Source: Lepraria neglecta (Eukaryota; Ascomycota; Lecanoromycetes; Lecanorales; Stereocaulaceae). Taken from it: a stretch of 64,000 nt of DNA. Positions 35,603 through 46,661 of the stretch are shown here, one piece after another. The translations under genes and the position numbers were made by a program. Within the stretch, counting starts at the first letter, position 1. Each line of letters begins with the position of its first letter. A model generated the notes under the pieces. That model had not been told where the DNA came from. It ran no database searches and saw only the letters and a program-made list of their open reading frames with translations. The stretch lies in contig CM065651.1 of NCBI GenBank assembly GCA_033220425.1, positions 3,844,001-3,908,000 on the forward strand, read 5' to 3'.

Positions 35603-38231
35603 TCACATAGTAGGGGCCCGCTTCAACCCAACGCAATACCGTACAAATAATTGATCCAAGAAATGCTCATGGTTAATGCCTTTTGGCCGGCCGGCTGCGA
35701 ATGCATCGATTGCTTGCTGCACACCATAGCCCTCCTTCTCGATCAAGTAGCAGCAGATGAAGAACCCAGTTCGATTGAATCCGTAGTGGCAATGAACCGC
35801 AATTAGAGGTCCTTCCTCTCCACCTCCCGATGCTGGGGCGCGGAGGCGATCCACAAGTTTGATGAAATCATCTGCTTCCTCGGGAGTAGGTGGGATCTTC
35901 GAGACCTGTAATCGGAGTTAGAACCTCTCTTTCAGGTCTGCGGTCGGGCTATGTGGCACGTCTCGGGAGCACATAGGGGTAAAATTCCCACCATCTACTC
36001 GCGAAATATGGTTACATACCGTGGGGAACTTATGGTATTCAATTCCACCCCTCTCAAGACCCTTGGGATCATAGACAGGACTCTCGTGGCTGATGTCGAT
36101 AACGGCTTTGATCCTTCCCTTCCAATTGCGTACGAATATTTCAGGGGAATGAGTGTCGTCGATTTCCCGAAGTGTTTTCATTGCACGGAAGATCCCAGCA
36201 ATTGGTTCAGAGACCGGCCGGACGGCTTGCCATTTTGCGAGGTTCTTGACGTCCCATTTACCTTCCGTAGAGAGGTGCTGAAGCTGCCAGCCGAGCGATA
36301 GGCGGGTATCGACGTGTTCAGACATGAAGTCTTGGATTAGGCCGGCTAAAGTCCGATAGGTTGCTGGATCGTAGAGGAGCGCATGGGATGCTGGGGCAGG
36401 AAGGATGGAGGTTTTGAGGACTCGACGTCTCTTTGAGTAGGTAGCAATCCCGGACGGTGGTTGCAAATTGTCTCCGATTACCGTCAATTCCGTATGTGAC
36501 GCGGTACTTTGCCTCTTCTCGTCCAAGGAAAGGCGGTTCGCTTTCCCGTTCATTCCGTTGCTTTTCTCGTTGATATCCGCTACTGAGTGGCTGCTGGTCG
36601 GGACTTCGACCTTGCCCAGGGCCCGACCTATCTTCGTGATCTGATCCGTTTTCGTAATTCCATCCCCTTCGCCGCCAACAAGAAAAAGAGGAATCTTCAG
36701 GCTAGCCCAGACATCGAGCCCAGGTAAACCCTTCTCCGGCTCTTTCGACCTTTCACCTGCAGATTTTGGAGTCAGTATTGCCCTTCGAAGGAAGCGATCT
36801 GAATCAAAGAAAAGTGTCGCGAGCGCAGATGATAGGGGGAAAAAAAGTGTCGGAGAGCAGAGTCTATGTCAAAAGACCGCTCTCAGGAGCAAAGGAGAAG
36901 GGACAAAAACCCGCATTTGTGCCCAACCAAGTGTATCGGTAGTACAGAACGGGGGTCAAAAAGCTGTTGCGGAGCAGAGTCTGTGCCAAAAGATGTGTCT
37001 CGGGAGCGGTGCATTGACAGACTGGGCGGTAAGAACCCCGGAAAGTGCACATACGTCTCGGTAGGGCTCCCCAAGCCATCCTTCGCCAAACGGCTGTCCG
37101 ACTCTGTGTGTTGAACCTTTCCTGTAGTTTTTTGACCTCGATGTCCGCATTTTTTCCAACAAATCGTGCGACACTCGCACTTTCCGGCCCACCTCGCCTG
37201 TCCCAGGTTCGCCAGAGGTTGAAGATAGGGGTTGGTACCCGCAATATCTTCTCAAAAGTTGCGATTTGCTTCTCGGAAGGTGGTGTAGCTTGAGGGCATA
37301 TTGCCACGAGAGCCAGGACTTCAGCACGCTGTTGAGCTTGCGCCACCAAAGTCGAATAGGAGCATCCCGCACTATGTCCTATCAATATCACTCCTTGACC
37401 CTTATCTTGTGCACAATTTTGGGCGATAACCACGCATAGCAGCTCGGCCAGTGCCTTGGGTGTGTATGCATCCCATGTGGTCGGCGAGAATGCTGAGCGC
37501 CCGCATCCAGGTAGATCTACTCCAAGACAAGGACCGACATTGACGAGACTGGTGAGGAGAGGATTGAATTGTGCTAACGAGCCTCCGAGTCCATGTACGA
37601 AGACGAGAAGAGGGAGCGGGGTCGGTTTGGAAGGAAGCTTATCAGCTTGAGAATGTAGTCTGTAGAAAGTTCGTATCGAAGGATAGGTAGCTGTGGATGT
37701 GGTGTAGGACTTGAAGGTCGAATGCTTCTTGAGTAAGCCAGGGTCGGTGAGGTCGGCATCTATCCATGCATATCGTAAGCTGTTGTTCGTAGAGCCCTGT
37801 AGAACTAATAGGATGGTGGGAAATTTACCTGACTGCGAGCCTGCACCGAGGTCCCATTCCCTGGTTGTCTTGTGGTCAGCTGGACCTGCGTCTTTTATCT
37901 TGCTTTCTTCTCGCTGTGATCGTCTTCTCCATAGTCGGATACCGTGGATGATGCTACAGGCTGCCAAGAGCTGCACCATGTCCAAATGGTTCAGTTGACC
38001 CTGAATGATCCTCTGGTATCTTTGACGTATCAGTGCTCCAGAGGAAAGTAGAGCGGAGTAGAGTGCATGCGGCAGGTCCTGCAAGGCAGATACCTGGACC
38101 GATGTGGAAGCTGGCAGGGTGTTGGTGGCCGTAGTTCCTCTGAGCGCTTCTGCGGTGACAGCGATCACAGCTAGAAGCGCATAAAGAGAAGAGTGAGAGA
38201 GCATTATGAAGTACGAAGGCCACATCACCAT
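35603..38231 (-). CDS. Alpha/beta hydrolase fused to capping-enzyme-like tyrosine phosphatase
   Basis: Three exons (38231-37055, 36756-36020, 35905-35603) join in frame through GT-AG introns of 298 and 114 bp, giving 738 residues. Two hydrophobic stretches near the N-terminus (about 6-28 and 80-100) suggest a membrane or secretory start. The hydrolase domain follows, with oxyanion H-G-L-G-G, nucleophile elbow G-H-S-A-G, an acid in V-G-G-E-G-D, and a His in S-H-A-L-L-Y-D. The C-terminal domain has the Cys phosphatase loop H-C-H-Y-G-F-N-R-T-G, then G-R-P-K-G-I-N and L-F-V-R-Y, the pattern of mRNA capping-enzyme RNA 5-prime triphosphatase and DUSP11 rather than of protein kinase-type phosphatases. 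Both active sites look complete. The substrate is unknown. Confidence 0.85.
36757..37054 (-). other. Long intron with internal tandem duplication
   Basis: This 298-bp intron contains a ~65-bp block twice, about 116 bp apart (near 36835-36895 and 36952-37010). Both copies contain GCAGAGTCT, then CAAAAGA, then CTC-GGAGC. Without the duplication it would be about 180 bp, closer to neighbouring introns. Confidence 0.65.
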
Positions 38232-39187
38232 TCCATCAAGCTCCTATCTCCTAGCTTTCTTAGGAGTGTTGATATGTTCATTGGCGTGGAAGAACCAATG
38301 GCGAGCGCGTTGGCAGGCCATCTGCACCTTCCGTTGGCTGCGGACGAAGCACGAGGCACGATAGGATAGCCGCATCAAAGCGACTTTTGGCACGGTCCTT
38401 GGAGGTTGGTCATTCTCTATTAAGACGTCTGCTTATAATATATGCATTGCGAGATGTAGTAGGGTTTGCATTGAATATCATACTATTGTATGCGTAGGTT
38501 AAGCAGACATCACATGTGGCCAACGACCAGAAATGGTGTTGGAAACAGCGACCCAATCCCAGCAGGGTGGAAAGCGGGCGGGTGCGCAGCTCGCTTCCTT
38601 CTACCGGCGTGTAGGAGGCTTCTGGCTTGGAACTTATGCAGGTCTGGAAGTGCCCTAGCATGGGCTCATTCCCTCCGTGGGGGTACAATCTCGAAGTCTG
38701 CGTTGCCCCTTTGCTTTCGGTATCGTCGGTATCTTTTCCTCGTTCGCCACAATCAGCCAGTCAGAAGCATCTACCGAGCGTCGATTTGTGGAGTAGACGG
38801 GCACAGCCGGGAAAGCCTCTAGGCTCTTTAAGCATTCTAGTCCTCCCACTTGCCAACTGAAAAAAATTTCAGTCGGGTCACGAGACTTTGAGGAAATAAG
38901 AATGCCCTCTCGTAGCCCCATCATCTATGCACTGTCTCGGGCTTTACCGCCTAATATATCTAATAATCTACGGGTACTACAAGGCCTCGTTCCTCTCGTT
39001 TCTTATAACCGCATCAATCATGCATGTACCATTGAGTCTCTAAAGATCTTCCCAGTCTAACATCACTTGGAGGACATGTTTCCACAGTCTATATATATGG
39101 ACTTATTCTCCGAGGACTGCTCCCACTCTTCTTTTCTCTTTACATCTACTCTTCTCACACGTCGCCTTCTGATCCGAGCTCCACATC
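38232..39187. other. Divergent intergenic region between two conserved genes
   Basis: This should contain the promoters of the hydrolase-phosphatase gene (minus) and the dehydratase (plus). The last ~60 bases before the dehydratase are a CT-rich tract, common before fungal start sites. No gene is evident. Confidence 0.55.
39089..39100 (+). promoter_or_regulatory. Probable TATA box of the dihydroxy-acid dehydratase gene
   Basis: CTATATATATGG lies about 90 bases before the start codon, upstream of a CT-rich stretch. Confidence 0.5.
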
Positions 39188-41251
39188 ATGGACCCTGCCA
39201 ATCAGCAGAAGCAGAACGAGCCTGAACAGCCAAGGTTCCTGGACTTCCCCCATCTGCCAGACAATGCCACTCAAGATGGCAAGCCAAGGCTGAACAAGTA
39301 CTCCTCGACACTTACCAAAGACCATGACTTCCCAGGCGCGCAGGTGAGACTCGCTCTCACAAATGAGCAAGGCAATGCTAATCCATACAGGCAATGCTGT
39401 ATGCTGCAGGCGTGCCTGATCGAGAATCGATGAAGAACAGCCCTCATGTCGGTGTGGCGTCAGTTTGGTGGGAAGGCAACCCGTGCAAGTGAGAAATCCG
39501 TCGAAGTCGTTGCCACTCAGCACTATTTACTGACAGAGCATGACAGCATGCATTGTAAGTATGACATTCAACCACTGCAAGTTGATCCAATCCAGCCCAA
39601 TCCACCATGGAAGTGTGTCTAAGTCTTGTTGAAATCTTTCAGTGCTGGACCTTGGGAAAACGGTCAAGGATGCAGTCCAGAAGCAAGGAATGCTGGCTTG
39701 GCAATACAACACTATTGGAGTCTCGGATGCTATCACGATGGGCGGGGAAGGTGTGTCGCGTGAAAGGCATTGAGCTTCTGAGGTCTAACTTTTACAGGAA
39801 TGCGATTTTCCCTTCAGACCAGGGAGATCATTGCGGATAGTATCGAGACTGTCACGTGCGCGCAACATCACGACGCTTGCATTACACTTCCAGGATGTGA
39901 CAAGAACATGCCAGGATGTGTAATGGCAATGGCACGACACAACAGACCTTCCCTCATGATTTACGGTGGTGCCATTGCTGTTGGGTACAGTAACCTCCTA
40001 CGAAAGCCCATCAACATCTCAACTTGCTACGAAGCCTCTGGTGCATACATCTACAACTCGTTAAAACAGCCTGACGATGGCGGAGACAAGTCGAAGACTA
40101 AAGACGAGATCATGGTCGACATTGAGCAGCACGCGTGTCCTGGAGCCGGTGCCTGTGGAGGGATGTACACAGCGAACACAATGGCAACCGCTATCGAATC
40201 AATGGGTCTCACTCTCCCTGGATCCTCTTCTACACCGGCAACTTCGCCTGCAAAGATGCGTGAATGCGTAAAGGCTGCTGAAGCCATAAGGACGTGCATG
40301 GAAAAAGGCACAAAACCCCGTGACCTCCTCAACAAACGCTCATTTGAAAACGCTCTAGTCATGACGATGGCCCTTGGAGGTAGTACCAATGGCGTTGTAC
40401 ATTTTCTCGCCATGGCTGCCACCGCTGGTGTGGACCTCACACTTGATGACATGCAGCGAGTGAGCGACAAGATTCCCTTCATCGCTGATCTTGCTCCAAG
40501 CGGCAAATACTACATGGCAGACCTCTACGACATCGGTGGCGTACCTTCAGTCCAAAAGCTCTTGATCGCAGCCGGCCTGCTCGATGGCCAAATTTCTACA
40601 ATCACTGGCAAGACCCTGGCTGAGAACGTTGCATCCTTCCCCTCTCTTTCCCAAGATCAGGTTATTATCCGACCCCTTTCAAACCCTATCAAGTCGACTG
40701 GACATCTGCAAATCCTACGCGGTAACCTGGCTCCGGGTGGTGCTGTTGCCAAGATTACGGGGAAAGAAGGCACTATTTTCACCGGCGTTGCTCGGGTCTT
40801 CGACAAAGAGCGTGAATTAGACCTAGCTCTTAACAAGGGCGAGATCCCCCACACCCCCAACATGGTCCTCATTGTGCGCTACGAAGGTCCAAAAGGCGGG
40901 CCAGGCATGCCTGAGCAGCTTAAGGCTTCGGCGGCGATTATGGGCGCTAAGCTAAAAAACATAGCTTTAGTGACCGACGGAAGATACTCCGGTGCAAGCC
41001 ATGGCTTTATAGTTGGGCATGTCGTGCCGGAGGCTGCGGTCGGCGGGCCAATCGCAGCCGTACGAGATGGAGATGTGATTACGATCAGTGCGGAGACGAA
41101 TGAGCTGAGTATGGACGTTAGTGACGAAGAGATTAAAGCAAGAATGGCGAAGTGGAAGAGGCCTAAAAAAATGGTGACAAGGGGAGTCTTGGCTAAGTAC
41201 GAGGCCTTGGTCGGTGATGCAAGTCATGGAGCATTGACGGATGCATTCTAA
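39188..41251 (+). CDS. Dihydroxy-acid dehydratase
   Basis: Five exons (39188-39343, 39391-39488, 39547-39554, 39643-39750, 39798-41251) give 607 residues. The third exon is only 8 nt and restores N-P-C-N-M-H-L-L-D-L exactly. The enzyme removes water from dihydroxy acids in valine, isoleucine and leucine synthesis (EC 4.2.1.9) using an Fe-S cluster and Mg2+. The iron-sulfur Cys residues are in N-P-C-N, G-C-D-K-N-M-P-G and G-A-C-G-G-M; the C-terminus is G-A-L-T-D-A-F. The first 40 residues (M-D-P-A-N-Q-Q-K-Q-N-E-P) are acidic and polar, not the basic amphipathic presequence of mitochondrial Ilv3. It may therefore be a cytosolic paralogue rather than the housekeeping copy. Confidence 0.93.
39547..39554 (+). 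other. 8-nt microexon
   Basis: The bases C-ATG-CAT-T are flanked by an AG acceptor (39545-39546) and a GTAAGT donor (39555). They supply the Met-His of the invariant N-P-C-N-M-H segment. Skipping the exon would delete conserved residues and shift the frame. Confidence 0.85.
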
Positions 41252-41684
41252 AAAAGCAACTATGAGCATTTACTAGGGCATGGAAGCATTGGGCCGTAAA
41301 TAGCTAGGCATATATTATGCATATAGCCTGGTCGTTACTGGTAGGGTTTGCATCTAGCGGCTCATATACCCCTCTCAATTAAAATACATTCTATCAGCTG
41401 GATTAACATCGAGACCCAACTTCTACAAGAGCATTGGAGACATTCTATAAGTGTTGTAAGCTTGCCGACCTCTTCAGTACCGTGTAAGCAGCATCGGCAA
41501 CAATCTGATTGGTCCTCTCCCAAGTTAGTCCTCTCCGAATTATTATGAGAGTGCGCTAGCTTACTCGCTTAGCACACAACTTCCGCGCCGAAATTCGAGA
41601 TCCATACACAGCAGCGAAGACAACGATTTCCAGCAGCAGCGCCCGACAAATTACGCTCGCTGAGACTCGTCAGATACCGCAATA
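41252..41684. other. Intergenic, promoter of the S19 gene
   Basis: No gene is seen. The stretch separates two plus-strand housekeeping genes. Confidence 0.6.
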
Positions 41685-42562
41685 ATGACCGGGGGTGTTA
41701 GCGTTCGCGATGTCGACGTGAGTTTCCCCTATGCCCCGCCAGGAGGAGAAAGGCACGAGAGCGAAGAGCAGGGCACACAAGGACAACGAGGGAGGCAGCG
41801 GACGCTACAGGACAGCAATGAGGATCTCAAGAATAGCAACAGATAGAACAGCGGGCTGACGTGCTCCCTCTATGACTACAGGCACAAAAGTTTATCGTTG
41901 CATACTCCGCATTCCTGAAGCGACAAGGAAAGCTCCCAATCCCAGGTACGTCCCCGATTGGAATCCCATCACCACCACACCTACTTCAATACAACGAGCT
42001 GGCAAAGGGTAGAAAAATGACATGTTTGCTGGTATCTAGGTTGGGTCGACACAGTCAAAACCTCTCCCTCGAAAGAACTCCCACCGCAATCAATCGACTG
42101 GTACCTTCCCCCCTCCTCCCCTTCCCAAATCACCCACCTACACAAGGCCAATTCCGTTGGCCCCAAATATCACTTTCTGAACTTAGTCTTTACCCTACAG
42201 GTTCTACACCCGCGCCGCCGCCGTAGCCCGCCACATCTACATGCGCAAAACCGTCGGCGTCGGCCGCATGCGAAAAGTCCACGGCAGCACCAAGAATCGC
42301 GGCTCACGACCCTCGCACCATGTTGATGCTAGTGGATCAGTGGATAGGAAGGTGATGCAGGCTTTGGAGAAGATTGGCGTGTTGGAGCAGGATGAAGAGA
42401 AGGGTGGACGGAGAATCACGCAGAGTGGGCAGAGGGATTTGGACCGTGAGTATTACTGGGAGAGATATTAGTATCGGTGGAGTATGGGTGCTAATGAATT
42501 TGGTTGTTTTAGGGATCGCTCAGACTACGCTTGAGGACTCGGATGAGGAGGATGAGGAGTGA
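41685..42562 (+). CDS. rps19: 40S ribosomal protein S19 (eS19)
   Basis: Five exons (41685-41717, 41882-41945, 42040-42100, 42201-42445, 42513-42562) with canonical introns give 150 residues. The start M-T-G-G-V-S-V-R-D-V-D, then F-L-K-R-Q-G-K-L, F-Y-T-R-A-A-A-V-A-R-H-I-Y-M-R, G-S-T-K-N-R-G-S-R-P and G-R-R-I-T-Q-S-G-Q-R-D-L-D-R-I-A follow the eS19 family along its whole length. The protein is a small-subunit component needed for 18S rRNA maturation. The acidic tail E-D-S-D-E-E-D-E-E is fungal. The first intron follows codon 11, as is common in fungal ribosomal protein genes. Confidence 0.97.
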
Positions 42563-42943
42563 AAGAGAACGGAAAGTGTCAGAGAAGTGCGGCCAATAGC
42601 ATTTGAGACGACAAGGCCGTGCATGCATGGCCAAGCATGGCACGATTGCTAAAGGTGCTGAGTGAAACAGACAAGCTCACAAACTTACCAATCTCGGATC
42701 CCACTTTCAGTCATTTCAAGCTCAATCCTTCTCATATGACCAATCCGCAGCCGCAATACATTTTCAAAGTTTCAGAAGCCTTCTAAGCCCTTCAAGTTCT
42801 ACTTGCGGCTCTTTCATGAAAATTTCTTTGACTCTGAGACATGCCACAGCTTCTAATTCTACTGAATGACCTGCTATCATCATCACCTAGTTCTGCACCA
42901 GCCTGAGACTTTGCGCCAAATCACTGGATCTTCAACTCTCAAG
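42563..42943. other. No gene seen
   Basis: Downstream of S19 and upstream of the next 2EXR copy; no feature recognised. Confidence 0.5.
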
Positions 42944-43700
42944 ATGGACATAGTTTCTACTGATCATGCAACCGAAAATCACTTCCCTTTCCTAAAGCTT
43001 CCTGCAGATATTTGGAATATCATCTACCGCTTCTGCCTACCTACCACAATTATACGGCCGAGCTTTGTTAGGGAGGGAAAGATTCTCCTGGAATGTTACC
43101 CAGTAGAATGGTTCACTTACCAGGATGCATTCAATGAGGTCGTCCGAGGGCCTCGCAGGAAAAGCCTTGACCCGTTCGCGAACTTCCTCCTTACGAATTG
43201 GCAAGTGTACAACGAAGCTTCATACTTCTTATACCAAGACTGCCAGTTCTTGATTGTAGTTGAAAAGCATCAAATCGCCTATCTGGATTCGCAGGCATAC
43301 AGATAAATTCCCGTGGCTCTCGTACCACCCAAAAGGTTCGCCGCTTCGGTGCGCAACATCATAGTCGAGATCACGTGGGGCCATGAAGAATTGCCCTATG
43401 CCGCGTTCGAGGCTGAAGAGAAGCTGAAGATTATTTGCCGCGCTCTTGAGAGTTTCCCAAGCCTGAGGAACGTTTTTATTGAGTGGCGAAAGGGGAAATA
43501 TGACTATCATTACGAACCGAGTATCCAACTCAGAAGGAAGCCCGTCGAAAGATAGATGCAAGTGGATGCTGGAATATTTCGAGGATCTCCATGCGAATCG
43601 CCCTGATGTGCAGATAATGGTGCAAACTTCGTTTCAGTCTCGAGGGGTCCATGACGAAATGGGAAGGTTAAGGACCTTGGCCTTTACATTTCTGAGCTCG
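42944..43700 (+). pseudogene. 2EXR-domain pseudogene 8 (stop plus frameshift)
   Basis: ATG 42944 opens M-D-I-V-S-T-D-H, then F-P-F-L-K-L-P-A-D-I-W-N-I-I-Y-R and L-T-N-W-Q-V-Y-N-E-A-S-Y-F-L-Y. TAA at 43304-43306 interrupts the frame, which continues V-R-N-I-I-V-E-I-T-W-G and P-S-L-R-N-V-F-I-E-W to a stop at 43553. Family-like sequence (L-H-A-N-R-P-D-V-Q-I-M-V) then goes on in the next frame from about 43545. One stop and one frameshift make a working product unlikely. Confidence 0.72.
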
Positions 43701-43988
43701 AAAAGGCCATGCTGGCCCAAACTTTCCCGAGAATCCGGCGCTGGCGATATCAGCATTCAAGGAGTATATCGCTCGCACTGAAAATCCCCCACAAGTCTTG
43801 CGGCCATCCTGAGCACTGCCCTTACGTTGTTATAACGGATTGCAAGCGCCAGGTTTCTTCTCCAAAGGACACCGACATACCACCAAACCTGCAGCTTCTC
43901 AGCAACGGTTACTTTCACTTCTTGATTTCAACCTCGAGTCTACGATTCGTGCCTGTTCTCCCATCAACTTCCCGTTTTCCAATAATTC

Positions 43989-45040
43989 CTACACCTCTCT
44001 ACGTGAAAACTCACCAAGAAATCTCGCTTTTCCAGCCTGCCCTTGCCTTGCGCACATCCCATCCACCGCAACGGCGGCTTGCCAAAGCTCGTACCATGAA
44101 GCCGAGTCATCTGGAACCGTACTGTCGATTATGATCGTGCACCTGTCGGTCGCTGTGCGTCTCAACGTCAGCCAAAAGGAAACAATATTCGAGAACTTCT
44201 TACGCTCAGTCAGCACCAGCGGTACCGTAATATCACCCTCTACGCCAAGCACCGCAAACGTGGTGTTCTCGGTACCCACTCTCATTGAATTCAAAATTGT
44301 CTTGCAAGCATCGCTCCCCGGTTGCATTGGTAGAGGCTGCACCTGGCATCGTATCCAGGGCGGGCTATAGGCCTGCATTGTCACCAGGAAGTTTCCCTCG
44401 TCGCCTGCAAGGTTTCTTATCAGACATCTGCAAGGACACAGATCATTTGAGCCTAAACTGAAACACGAGCATACCCATATTAGAAGCCTGCCCTCCAGAA
44501 GGCGGCGGATCACACACACAATTCTCTTGCATTAATTTCGCCGCTTGCCAGATGTTGTTCCAGCGGACACGGCTTGGGTAACTGGTCTGTGTCAGATCGA
44601 TGGTGCAGGTTCCATCGGCTATCGTTGGACCATTATCAGCGTCTGTCACACATGCTCATCTACAGTGGGAGTCAATTACAGCTGATGTACCGCCGCGGGA
44701 GCCCAATGTCCCAATTTCCATCTATCCCACGAGGTCCAAAACTATATATCGGATAATCAGATACACATGGGATTTGTGCAAATGTATCGGCACAGCTTGC
44801 GGGGTTGGGCATGCCGTAGATGAAGTCGCAGCGGATTAGTTGTCTAGGGGTTGTGGTATTTGAGACATTGGATGAGATGTTGAGGATTTGTAGGGGTATA
44901 CAGGAGGCGGGCAGGAGCGAGGAGTTGAGGGATGGTTGGAGTATGGTGTCTGGATTTTTATCCTGAGGTGTATCCAGGGCGAGTGAGAGGGCGAGAGGGA
45001 ATAGTACTGGAAAGGTCGTGAAGAGAAGGTGGGAGTGCAT
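43989..45040 (-). CDS. Secreted Cys-containing protein, unknown function
   Basis: Four exons (45040-44680, 44618-44475, 44404-44204, 44152-43989) with GT-AG introns of 61, 70 and 51 bp give 289 residues. The N-terminus has a classical signal peptide (M-H-S-H-L-L-F-T-T-F-P-V-L-F-P-L-A-L). The mature part has about ten Cys and repeated motifs such as S-C-A-D-T-F-A-Q-I-P, F-G-P-R-G, G-T-C-T-I-D-L and R-C-T-I-I-I-D-S. I know no function for this pattern, which is common among extracellular proteins of ascomycetes. Intron positions match exactly those of the relative at 45510-46661, which supports the model. Confidence 0.8.
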
Positions 45041-45509
45041 GATTTATATTGGGAGTTGAGAGACTGCACCGGCCTAGGATGGAAAGGGGGATTTGAGAGG
45101 ACATCATCCCAATTGGAAAATGCGGTAGGAGATACATGAGGGGTTTCACGTTCAAAGCCGAGACCAAGCTTAACCGCTCGATGAGGGCATTACTGATAGG
45201 GATTTCTGGAAGCGGATAGCTGGGGAAGGCACAAGATATTAACGCGACTGGCGCTGATGCGCATATCATGGCCCCAGTGATCCAACACTGGCGAGATCCA
45301 CACTCAGAAAACAATTGTTCACCTTCCACATGCTGTCAGGAATCTCGAAAACTTCTTGAAGAGTGCCCCGACCTCTTTCTATGGAACATGATCACCAGGA
45401 ATATTGACTGCTATACGTATTAAGCCGTCTCGTTCCTTAGACTTGTAGGCTTCTTGATCTCAGCAGTAAGCTTCCGATTCGTGCCTACACACTATTAGTC
45501 TCCACGCCA

Positions 45510-46661
45510 CTATGATCTCTCTCCAGCATTCCACAAGCACCTACCAAGAAATCTCGCTCGCCCGCCTCTCCCAAGTCTCACACACATCCCATCAACCGCC
45601 ACCGCCGCCTGCCAAAGATCATACCAGCTAGCAGTCTCAATCTCAGCCGTACTATCAATTGTGATCATGCATCCCCCGGTCGCTAGGCATGTAGCTCACT
45701 ATTAGTCAAAACCCTAAAAAAGTCCGCACGTACAGCCATGAATATCGATAAAACTGCTTACGCTCGGTCAAAACCATCGGCACAGTGAAATCGCCAGTTA
45801 GTACGCCCTCAACCACAAACCTAGCCTCCTTGGTCCCGGCTCTCATCGTATTCAAAATCGTCCTACAAGCCGCGCTCACAGGTCGCTGTGCTGGCGGTAA
45901 GCCCCGACATCGCAGGTAGGGCGGGCGGTAGACCTGTATTGTGATTTCGAAGCTTTGATCCGCGCCTGCGTTGGAATACTATCAGAAAGGCTGCGTGCTT
46001 AGGGACAAGTACCTTGTCCTGTGTGTTGTAAATTCAGCTTACATACCCATATTAACAGCCTACCCCCCAGACGGCACCGGTGTATCAACACAGTAGTCCT
46101 GAATAAGCCCCGCGACATGATGGACCGTTGACCAGCGGACTGTGCTTGGCAAAAGAGTCCTCTGGGAGAAATCGATGGTGCAGGTTCCGTCCGCTGCCAT
46201 TCCCAGGGGATCATCAGCTTGATACATTCATTTGCTCACACCTGACACCTCGTCTCCCACACAAACAAGACTTACAGCTAACATACCCCCACGGCAAGCC
46301 AATGTCATAATTGCCAGTTCCTCTTGGCCCGAAGGTGTATGTTGGATCGCTCGCGAACTGAGGGATTTGCGCGAATGCGTCAACGCAGCTTGCTATGTGG
46401 GGTGAACCGTAGGTAATTCTGTCGCAGTAGACTTCTTGGCCGGTTAGGTTGGTGGGTGTGAGGGAGGATGATGCGTTTAGGGTTTGTGGGGGAGCCGTGT
46501 GGGGATGCGACTGGGGAGATCTGGAGCGCTAAAGGTAGCGATGAGTTGTTGGCTGGATGGAGGACGGTGCCTAGGTTTTGGGGTTGTGGGAGATTGAGGG
46601 TGAGTGAGGTGGTGAGGTGGGCGATGAGGCTGAATGTGCCATAGGAAATTATGAGATGCAT
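45510..46661 (-). pseudogene. Tandem paralogue of the secreted protein, inactivated
   Basis: The gene begins with a signal-peptide-like M-H-L-I-I-S-Y-G-T-F-S-L and shares all three intron positions, with good donor and acceptor sites, and the motifs S-C-V-D-A-F-A-Q-I-P, F-G-P-R-G, G-T-C-T-I-D-F with its neighbour. It is broken twice. A frameshift lies between the signal region and L-N-A-S-S-S-L-T (about 46490-46560). A TAG replaces the Gln of S-G-G-Q at about 46068-46070, just before the second intron. The remainder to the stop at 45510 is intact, so the loss is recent. Confidence 0.75.

Noticed and set aside
37770-37825. A 32-bp GT-AG intron in the first exon of the hydrolase gene
   Set aside because: It is shorter than any plausible fungal intron here, and removing 32 bases would break the frame that leads to the hydrolase motifs.
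40051-40506. Minus-strand frame of 151 codons
   Set aside because: It is antisense to the dihydroxy-acid dehydratase.
43840-44370. Plus-strand frame of 176 codons
   Set aside because: It is antisense to the four-exon secreted protein gene, whose splice sites and paralogue are much stronger evidence.
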